Source: Siderastrea radians
Lineage: Eukaryota; Cnidaria; Anthozoa; Scleractinia; Rhizangiidae
NCBI GenBank assembly: GCA_964017195.1
Contig: OZ024898.1
Span: 6,101,482-6,165,481, forward strand
Direction of reading: 5' to 3'
Length of the DNA: 64,000 bases
In this document: one piece after another, positions 61,001 through 64,000 of the stretch
How positions within the stretch are numbered: position 1 is the first letter of the stretch
Layout: every line of letters begins with the position of its first letter
Translations under genes and position numbers: made by a program
The notes under the pieces: generated by a model
Told to the model about the DNA's origin: nothing
Databases searched by the model: none
What the model saw: only the letters and a program-made list of their open reading frames with translations

Positions 61001-62591
61001 AAACCCGTGTGAACACGGAGGAACCTGTACAGATGAGAGAAATAATTACAGTTGTGACTGTGTTCCTGGATACGAGGGCAAGAATTGTTCCACAAGTAAG
61101 TTTATGAATCGTCTGTCCATCATTTTTTGCCAGCTTTATAGCTATACTCATACTATAAGAACTTATATAGTTATTTAGCTTACGAGATAGACTGCTTGCA
61201 GTCAGCTGCTTGCAGGGAAACGTTTACGAAAAGCAAAAAGTGTAGAGATTTTCGCCACCTCGCCATGGGAATTTCGTTCACGAAAAGTAAACAGTCTTGA
61301 TAACTACAGCACAAGAATTTCGCAAGGGGAGTTCATTCTTCGATGGCTACGCCGAAAGAAACACCAAAAAAAACTTGCCGCTGTAACTCAACAGGAAACA
61401 GAATCGTGTTGGCTTTGCAAGTGTCCTGCAAAACTTCGAACACCACTCTGCACCGATCGAGTGAGTATTTATTTAAACTTCCTGGAAGAAAAGGTGTCGA
61501 GAAAAATAGTTTGGACAAACTCATCGAGGAAGATGAGGGACTTGCCGTAGTAAACAATCCGAACTATTCGGCTAGAGTGTGCGAGAAATGAGTCCTGAAA
61601 ATTGGGAACGCCCTATTCAGACCGGGGGTACGGTAGCAGAACCACAGTATAGATTGAAAATGACACAAAACTATCTGGTCAAGTCATTTTACATCATCAG
61701 TTTTGCCTTTGCTAAATGCATTCTAGCTCTAGACAACAATTTTTTGCCTAGTTGAATAAATATTTTAACTTACATTTTCTTTAAAACACCAGACATCGAC
61801 GATTGCTCTCCAAACCCGTGTGAACACGGAGGAACCTGTACTGACGAGGTAAATGACTTCAGTTGTGACTGTGTTCCTGGATATGAGGGCAAGAACTGCT
61901 CAATAAGTAAGTTTATGAATCGCCACTCATTTTTTTTTACAAAATTGTTGGATAAAGAATATTTGTTATTTTAACAAAGGTCTTTCAAGCTCTGCTCAAG
62001 TAAAATTACTAGAGCCTTTTTGTCGTAGTAACCGTGAACACGCCATATGGAAAAGCTGTCTGTATCAGATAATAGGACAAGTTTGCTTCAAAATCAATTA
62101 TTGAACAAACTGGCTGACGGTTTGTTGTCTAAATTAGTAGTAAAATTGGTGGACATGTTTATAATTTGATTTCAGACGTGTAAAAGATCAATGACGCTTA
62201 TATTCTTCGAATAAAATAACAGACAGATTGCAGCAAGGGTGTATTTTGAAAATGACATTTAATATACAGTATTTTACACATGCCAGATGACGCAAAGCAA
62301 TTATTTTTACCAAACGGGCCACCCCTCAATTGCTTGTTCTATGCGGACGACATAGTATTAATACAAATACATAAAAGTGCTTCCGGTCTTAAAGACATTG
62401 ATTTTAGTAACCTGTACGGTAAGACGTTTTAGATGTTTTTAATCGTTTCATTGTCGAAACATCCGTGAACTTGTTGAGTTTTATTCTAGCGTCTTTTAAA
62501 CTTATTTTAGTCGAAAATTTGTGCAATTATATATCCTATACACGACCCCTCAAGCTATTAAGCTTTAAATGTCATCGTGTATAAATAAAGG

Positions 62592-62626
<35 letters not shown>

Positions 62627-63716
62627 ACTGACATTCTTCAGAACTGTGGTGTAAACTGGTCACCAGATTCGACGATACCATGGCAAGTACATTTTGACAA
62701 CCGTTTTCGTTTTTAGAAATTTGCATTTTCATTCTTATTTTCTTGCAGTACCGTTTACATTTTAGGCATTTTAATATTCCTCTATTTATTTTGATTACTT
62801 TTTGGTCAGTTTTGGCCGGTTTTGGAGGTTTTCGAGAAAATTACGAAATTCAAGATGGCGGATCCAAGATGGCCACCGTTTGAGATTACCACGTAATTCT
62901 TACGTCATACGACGTCATCAGCTCATTTTGCAGAATCTCCAAGGAAACACTTTGGACGTACTACTTGCCCTTTAAGTTTCGTCGTCATAGCTTTGCTAAG
63001 GAGGGGGACAGAATCTCCTTCTCCCCTCCCCCCCCCCCCCCGCCGGGATCAGAAGACCGAGAAAAACCCCGGCCGGTCTGAATAGGGTTAAATTAAGAGA
63101 TGTTAAAATACGTGCCTTGTAGGATGAGTGGATCATAGTTTCACAAATCAAGAATGGGACTTTTGAGAAGCGCGCACTTGGTGATCAACAGGCTTTCAAG
63201 AACGAAAGCCCCGTATAGCGAAAGCCCGTATAGAACGAAAGCCCCGTAAAAACGTGAACCACTCATTCTATGAAGCTATTGTTTTAACATATCGCTAAGA
63301 AAGGAAATGTTTCACCTATAACAGTTTCATGCTCAGAAACGTCCTTGTTCACGAGATACACTAAGGATTATAGAGTCGGAAATCGGGTGGAAAAGTTTGG
63401 GGCTTTCGAGAAACGTTCACCGGATCCGAACTACACTAACCTAGATTCCGATTAGAATTCCAGAGGTTGTTTTCTGAATTCCACAACCTTGAATCCGGAT
63501 TACAATAGATTGGATTTCGAATATCCAGGGGCAATTATTGGAATTTAGAATTCTGGATCAGGGATGGGTGATAAATTCCTTTTCTTCATAACACCAGATA
63601 TCGACGAATGCTCTCTAAGCCCATGTGAACACGGAGGAAACTGTACTGACGGCATAAATGATTTCAGTTGCGACTGTGTTCCTGGATACGAGGGCAAGAA
63701 TTGTTCTATAAGTTGA
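30440..63716 (+). CDS. Gene 2: D8C plus multi-EGF secreted protein (24 coding exons, joined)
   Basis: Spliced model: signal exon, D8C exon, a divergent 111 nt EGF exon and 21 EGF exons of 114 nt, all phase 1-1. Joined coding length is 2967 nt (988 residues) if the last EGF exon reads into the TGA at 63714-63716. The D8C domain (uromodulin/GP2/OIT3-type cysteine-rich module) next to EGF repeats is an established metazoan extracellular architecture; such proteins often end in a ZP domain, and none is visible here. Eighteen EGF exons lie in a four-fold five-exon cassette. No transmembrane exon is seen. Function is unknown; a polymeric extracellular or mucus-type glycoprotein is inference. Junctions are inferred from GT..AG signals and uniform phase. 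Confidence 0.75.
30510..31324 (+). other. Gene 2 intron 1
   Basis: No exon seen. Holds a foldback at about 31003-31120 with arms containing GAAATTTGATGTTCA and TGAACATCAAATTTC. Confidence 0.5.
31325..31711 (+). CDS. Gene 2 exon 2: D8C (uromodulin-type) domain
   Basis: 387 nt, 129 residues, phase 1-1, no stop. Starts [15 protein letters not shown] and contains the family hallmarks in order: [44 protein letters not shown], then [14 protein letters not shown] and a closing CSYRYCG. There are 11 cysteines, enough for the eight-Cys core. In uromodulin-like proteins this disulfide-rich module lies next to EGF modules and often upstream of a ZP domain. Acceptor TTCTAG, donor GTAGGA. This is the only non-EGF globular domain in either gene. 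Confidence 0.88.
31767..31954. mobile_element. Foldback MITE (CCTGCGAGCAGG ends)
   Basis: Arms of about 47 bp: CCTGCGAGCAGGCTCACTTA onward and its near-complement ending CCTGCTCGCAGG. Lies 55 bp after the D8C exon and extends its reading frame artificially. Confidence 0.8.
33050..33460. repeat. Degenerate AAAGGGT-spaced repeat and poly-C
   Basis: Irregular recurrences of TATGAAAGGGT or TATAAAAGGGT-like words, ending at a C run of about 15 near 33445-33459. Confidence 0.45.
33566..33676 (+). CDS. Gene 2 exon 3: divergent EGF module
   Basis: 111 nt: [33 protein letters not shown]. It lacks the DIDEC start, so it is probably not Ca2+-binding, and has seven cysteines (extra Cys in PCC). One residue shorter than the others. 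Acceptor GTCTAG, donor GTAAGT. Confidence 0.8.
33677..34484 (+). other. Gene 2 intron 3
   Basis: No exon, foldback or recognised repeat seen. Confidence 0.4.
34485..34598 (+). CDS. Gene 2 exon 4: EGF module 2
   Basis: 114 nt: [33 protein letters not shown]. Outside the cassette array and, with GGNC and DGI, closest to the gene 1 subtype. Confidence 0.82.
34834..34947 (+). CDS. Gene 2 exon 5: EGF module 3
   Basis: 114 nt: [28 protein letters not shown] replaces GG before Thr-Cys, and GYGG replaces GYEG. Confidence 0.82.
34948..35672 (+). other. Gene 2 intron 5, entering cassette U1
   Basis: No exon seen. The upstream boundary of the first cassette (GACGTGGTAAGAACG) lies at 35493. Confidence 0.45.
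35673..35786 (+). CDS. Gene 2 exon 6: EGF type a, U1
   Basis: [38 protein letters not shown]. His in GHEG marks type a. Donor GTAAGT. Confidence 0.82.
36478..36725. repeat. Dispersed repeat R2, U1 copy with poly-C
   Basis: Sequence from AAGATGGCGGCCATACGAC through CAGGCCCCCAGCAGCGC to a C run of about 16 near 36662-36677. Sister copies near 42510-42760, 48030-48275 and 58630-58880. Confidence 0.7.
36942..37055 (+). CDS. Gene 2 exon 7: EGF type b, U1
   Basis: [38 protein letters not shown]. Donor GTAAGT. Confidence 0.82.
37632..37745 (+). CDS. Gene 2 exon 8: EGF type c, U1
   Basis: [38 protein letters not shown]. Starts GTATCAACG where U2 and U3 have ATATCAACG (Ser for Asn at the exon junction). 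Asn-Glu start instead of Asp-Glu. Confidence 0.8.
38612..39310 (-). pseudogene. Truncated non-LTR retrotransposon RT C-terminus (U1 copy)
   Basis: The minus strand reads [14 protein letters not shown], then [26 protein letters not shown] and RFFHGSYKF, the conserved segment after the RT domain in CR1/L2-like elements. The 3' side ends in a short TTATCC-type tail near 38612-38640. 5'-truncated and interrupted. Sister copies at about 44640-45340, 50375-51091 (split by the 4.8 kb element) and 60046-60745. Confidence 0.65.
39578..40088. mobile_element. Palindromic TTAA-target MITE (511 bp)
   Basis: Near-perfect foldback with ends AGTGCTACTATGATCAAAAA and its complement; arms of over 180 bp. TTAA on both sides (39574-39577 and 40089-40092). 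U2 (near 45605) and U3 (near 56185) have the empty site GGTTTAAATTCAAG, so this jumped in after the cassette was duplicated. TTAA targets are used by piggyBac and Kolobok transposases; which one mobilised it is unknown. Confidence 0.88.
40457..40570 (+). CDS. Gene 2 exon 9: EGF type d, U1
   Basis: [38 protein letters not shown]. Lys replaces the acidic residue before the first Cys in all d exons, predicting weaker Ca2+ binding. Donor GTAAGT. Confidence 0.8.
40819..41065 (+). pseudogene. Broken Cys-rich (zinc-finger-like) coding relic, U1
   Basis: Reads [17 protein letters not shown] then CWLCKC and FEHFSARIE with a stop. A shifted frame then continues [25 protein letters not shown] and RVCEK before another stop (TGA where a Cys codon would complete C-x2-C). 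Two C-x2-C pairs around a Phe/Leu-rich core suggest a zinc-binding N-terminal domain. Sister copies at 46333, 56902 and 61343. Confidence 0.5.
41321..41434 (+). CDS. Gene 2 exon 10: EGF type e, U1
   Basis: [38 protein letters not shown]. Ala in GGAC removes the O-fucose consensus kept in U3 and U4. Confidence 0.82.
   Translation, partial: TSTIALQTRVNTEEPVLTRLMTSVVTVFLDTRARTAP
41708..41821 (+). CDS. Gene 2 exon 11: EGF type a, U2
   Basis: [38 protein letters not shown]. Glu replaces the near-invariant Gly after VP, the only such loss in the array. Confidence 0.8.
41822..42972 (+). other. U2 a-b intron
   Basis: Same content as the U1 a-b intron: microsatellite, R2 copy (42510-42760), C run of about 18 near 42690-42707. 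No exon seen. Confidence 0.5.
42973..43086 (+). CDS. Gene 2 exon 12: EGF type b, U2
   Basis: Protein identical to 36942. Donor GTAAGT. Confidence 0.82.
43663..43776 (+). CDS. Gene 2 exon 13: EGF type c, U2
   Basis: [27 protein letters not shown]. Differs from U1 only at the first residue. Confidence 0.82.
43777..45970 (+). other. U2 c-d intron
   Basis: As in U1 but without the palindrome: RT relic on the minus strand (about 44640-45340), poly-C near 44447-44457 and 45911-45923. The empty TTAA site lies near 45604-45607. Confidence 0.5.
44640..45340 (-). pseudogene. Truncated non-LTR RT C-terminus (U2 copy)
   Basis: The encoded fragment is the same as in U1 over its whole visible length; nearly unchanged DNA shows how recent the duplication is. 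Confidence 0.65.
45971..46084 (+). CDS. Gene 2 exon 14: EGF type d, U2
   Basis: Protein identical to 40457. Acceptor CTCTAG instead of CTCCAG. Confidence 0.8.
46333..46579 (+). pseudogene. Broken Cys-rich coding relic, U2
   Basis: Same lesions as 40819 (frameshift after [12 protein letters not shown] after VCEK), so these predate the cassette duplication. Confidence 0.5.
46832..46945 (+). CDS. Gene 2 exon 15: EGF type e, U2
   Basis: Protein identical to 41321, including GGAC. Confidence 0.82.
   Translation, partial: TSTIALQTRVNTEEPVLTRLMTSVVTVFLDTRARTAP
47219..47332 (+). CDS. Gene 2 exon 16: EGF type a, U3
   Basis: [38 protein letters not shown]. Keeps the Gly lost in U2. Confidence 0.82.
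48421..48654. mobile_element. TTAA-target element (234 bp)
   Basis: TTAA at 48417-48420 and 48655-48658. Ends AGAAGCTACGTCACGG and the complement of AGGAACTATGTCACGGC are imperfect inverted repeats. U1 and U2 have the uninterrupted GACATTAATATTTTGG here (near 36891 and 42920). Confidence 0.75.
48706..48819 (+). CDS. Gene 2 exon 17: EGF type b, U3
   Basis: Protein identical to 36942 and 42973. Confidence 0.82.
49396..49509 (+). CDS. Gene 2 exon 18: EGF type c, U3
   Basis: [27 protein letters not shown]. Protein identical to 43663. Confidence 0.82.
50375..51091 (-). pseudogene. Truncated non-LTR RT C-terminus (U3 copy)
   Basis: The best preserved copy: the frame continues [20 protein letters not shown] and [17 protein letters not shown], typical of the C-terminal end of CR1/L2-like RT proteins. 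Its outer edge is cut by the 4.8 kb element. Confidence 0.7.
52443..52688 (-). CDS. Unassigned Cys/His-rich ORF in the TIR element
   Basis: 81 residues with a CPAHLWG...CVHCKG pattern and several His (GHWHH), suggesting metal binding. On the same strand as the helicase and about 0.9 kb beyond its stop. Could be a transposase or accessory-domain fragment, or chance. No family recognised. Confidence 0.3.
   Translation of the reverse strand: MNCFESFVPTYCFQNTLIILDHVPFKGHWHHTNRCPAHLWGSQTDHEEYDVPCVHCKGPMTNVIKCIASKAYFMPLGCALR
53604..55769 (-). pseudogene. RecQ-like DNA helicase, frameshifted
   Basis: Motifs are in correct order on the minus strand but in different frames: N-terminus [12 protein letters not shown] (from 55769); Walker A LPTGFGKS (about 55618-55641); [20 protein letters not shown] box [11 protein letters not shown] (DEAH at 55299-55310); [11 protein letters not shown] near 54535; [14 protein letters not shown] near 54475; [16 protein letters not shown] and [18 protein letters not shown] near 54050-54150; motif VI-like RAGRNGL near 53975; then a Cys cluster [14 protein letters not shown]. 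At least four frame changes are needed (near 55655, 55330, 54490, 54005-53940), and about 0.7 kb with a (CAGA)n tract (54790-54833) separates DEAH from FHPAYG. Full RecQ-core order, but not functional as it stands. Confidence 0.75.
54790..54930 (-). repeat. (CAGA)n microsatellite, probable retroelement tail
   Basis: On the minus strand, unique sequence with AATAAA is followed by (GTCT)n, the form of a non-LTR or SINE 3' end with a simple tail. It lies inside the helicase region and may be a nested insertion. Confidence 0.5.
55914..56552 (+). other. U3 c-d intron, distal part
   Basis: Resumes the cassette sequence at the duplicated GGGAGACAT. Includes the empty TTAA site (near 56184) and a C-rich run (56488-56510). 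Confidence 0.6.
56553..56666 (+). CDS. Gene 2 exon 19: EGF type d, U3
   Basis: [27 protein letters not shown]. Protein identical to the other d exons. Confidence 0.8.
56902..57148 (+). pseudogene. Broken Cys-rich coding relic, U3
   Basis: Same frameshift and TGA as U1 and U2. Confidence 0.5.
57399..57512 (+). CDS. Gene 2 exon 20: EGF type e, U3
   Basis: [16 protein letters not shown] (not GGAC), [12 protein letters not shown]-fucose consensus present. Confidence 0.82.
57786..57899 (+). CDS. Gene 2 exon 21: EGF type a, U4
   Basis: [38 protein letters not shown]. Confidence 0.82.
57962..58016. repeat. (ATA)18 microsatellite
   Basis: Same position in each unit but different lengths: 6 in U1 (35849), 5 in U2 (41883), 7 in U3 (47394) and 18 here. 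Confidence 0.9.
59105..59195 (+). pseudogene. Truncated EGF type c exon, U4
   Basis: Only the 3' 91 bp remain (from CCGTGTGAACACGGAGG onward), with an intact GTAAGT donor but no acceptor: the upstream sequence is AT-rich and contains no AG next to it. The junction forms the hairpin CCTCCGTG-TGAA-CACGGAGG (59103-59122). Not expected to be spliced in. Confidence 0.75.
60046..60745 (-). pseudogene. Truncated non-LTR RT C-terminus (U4 copy)
   Basis: Same fragment as in U1, with a small insertion near the 5' side of the fragment (SYRMADVN). Ends abruptly where the U4 deletion begins. Confidence 0.6.
60982..61095 (+). CDS. Gene 2 exon 22: EGF type d, U4
   Basis: Protein identical to the other d exons; Lys before the first Cys. 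Confidence 0.8.
61343..61591 (+). pseudogene. Broken Cys-rich coding relic, U4
   Basis: Different from the other three: an extra A shifts the frame already after [10 protein letters not shown], and a further change restores [18 protein letters not shown] to VCEK and the TGA. Shows neutral decay. Confidence 0.5.
61793..61906 (+). CDS. Gene 2 exon 23: EGF type e, U4
   Basis: [27 protein letters not shown]. Val replaces Ile in the DEIND motif. Confidence 0.82.
61907..63597 (+). other. Gene 2 last intron
   Basis: Leaves cassette homology at about 62000. Contains an RT fragment with a (ATTG)n tail (62290-62628), an AAGATGGCGGA stretch near 62850 and a terminus GGTCTGAATAGGGTTAAA near 63075 after a poly-C tract. 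No exon seen. Confidence 0.5.
62290..62628 (+). mobile_element. Non-LTR retrotransposon fragment (YADD) with (ATTG)n tail
   Basis: The plus strand reads [18 protein letters not shown], with the catalytic YADD at 62340-62351, then decays. It ends at AATAAAG and (ATTG)n near 62595-62628, as in a truncated CR1/L2/RTE-type element. Confidence 0.65.
63598..63716 (+). CDS. Gene 2 exon 24: terminal EGF module and stop
   Basis: [38 protein letters not shown]. Where all sisters have A|GTAAGT, this one has A|GTTGAA, so reading on gives Ser and a TGA (63714-63716). C-S-L-S-P-C does not fit the O-glucose consensus. No AATAAA is visible soon after, so a non-consensus donor and further exons beyond the window remain possible. 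Confidence 0.65.
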
Positions 63717-64000
63717 AATTTTAAATTGTATGTGAGAGTGCTATGAAGTGAACAATAGCCCTAAAGAGTTATCCCCGGCCAGACTGCCTTGAAAAGGAAA
63801 ATACAGATTAATACCAAGGAACAAAAGAAAATGTTTGGCCTTGGCGGGATTTGAACCCATGACCTCCCTCTCCTCCTCGCCCTTCTTCTCCTTCTTCTCC
63901 TTCTTCTCCTTCTCCTCCTCCACCTTCTTTTTCTTCATTTAATTTGTTTATTTTAATTATTTTTATGAATTTATTTTGTTTTGTGGGAGTTACTTTTGGC
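63717..64000 (-). repeat. tRNA-like SINE remnant and CT-rich microsatellite
   Basis: On the minus strand, GAGGTCATGGGTTCAAATCC followed by CGCCAAGG resembles a tRNA T-arm/box B. It is preceded by (GAAGAAGGA)n-type repeats (63865-63935) and followed by a SINE-like body. The box A side is missing, so it is not a tRNA gene. Confidence 0.45.

Larger units (their letters stand above)
57605..61999 (+). repeat. Cassette unit U4 (partial, 4.4 kb)
   Basis: Exons a 57786, a truncated c at 59105, d 60982 and e 61793. Exon b and the start of c are deleted, and part of the c-d intron is missing between about 60745 and 60750. (ATA)18 microsatellite. Ends where homology stops at CTCTGCTCAAG. Confidence 0.85.

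Overview
This is a eukaryotic, intron-rich, AT-rich and very repeat-rich window, most likely from an anthozoan cnidarian such as a stony coral. The reasons are two neighbouring secreted or membrane EGF-repeat genes (one with a uromodulin-type D8C domain), one EGF domain per phase 1-1 exon with GT..AG introns, an L1-type retrotransposon, and many TA- and TTAA-flanked foldback elements. The species assignment is inference.

Layout. 1-1945: 5' flank with no recognisable gene. 1946-19390 (+): gene 1, a type I membrane protein model with a signal-peptide exon, a 5.2 kb repeat-filled intron, 16 calcium-binding-type EGF exons, a Ser/Gly/Lys linker exon, a transmembrane exon and a short cytoplasmic tail. 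Part of the EGF array (8621-10848) has been duplicated in tandem (10849-about 14480), and the second copy later received a 1404 bp TA-flanked DNA transposon. 19391-30439: intergenic, with foldback MITEs, a relic of the EGF intron module, and a full-length L1-type element (21986-27596) with both ORFs intact and matching 13 bp target duplications.

30440-63716 (+): gene 2, with a signal-peptide exon, a D8C exon, one divergent EGF exon and 21 further full EGF exons. Eighteen of the 21 belong to a higher-order tandem array: a five-exon cassette (a-b-c-d-e) of about 5.5-6 kb repeated as U1 35493-41527, U2 41528-47037, U3 47038-57604 and U4 57605-about 61999. Each unit carries the same passengers in its introns: a truncated minus-strand non-LTR RT relic, a broken Cys-rich coding relic, a CAGGCCCCCAGCAG-type repeat, poly-C tracts and an (ATA)n microsatellite. 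Differences between units act as empty-site controls that date later insertions: a 511 bp TTAA palindrome in U1, a 234 bp TTAA element in U3, a 4822 bp element in U3, and a b-to-c exon deletion in U4. The last EGF exon (63598) has lost the usual GTAAGT donor and reads into a stop, so the visible product would be secreted.

The most unusual object is the 4822 bp element at 51092-55913. It has 72 bp terminal inverted repeats that are themselves foldbacks, a perfect 9 bp target duplication, and a frameshifted RecQ-like helicase on the minus strand. It looks like a decayed helicase-encoding DNA transposon.

How the genes may work: both EGF proteins would be extracellular and Ca2+-binding, and look like sisters from local duplication. 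Gene 1 modules mostly carry GGNC (an N-C-T sequon) where most gene 2 modules carry GGTC (an O-fucose consensus), so the two may differ in surface glycosylation.
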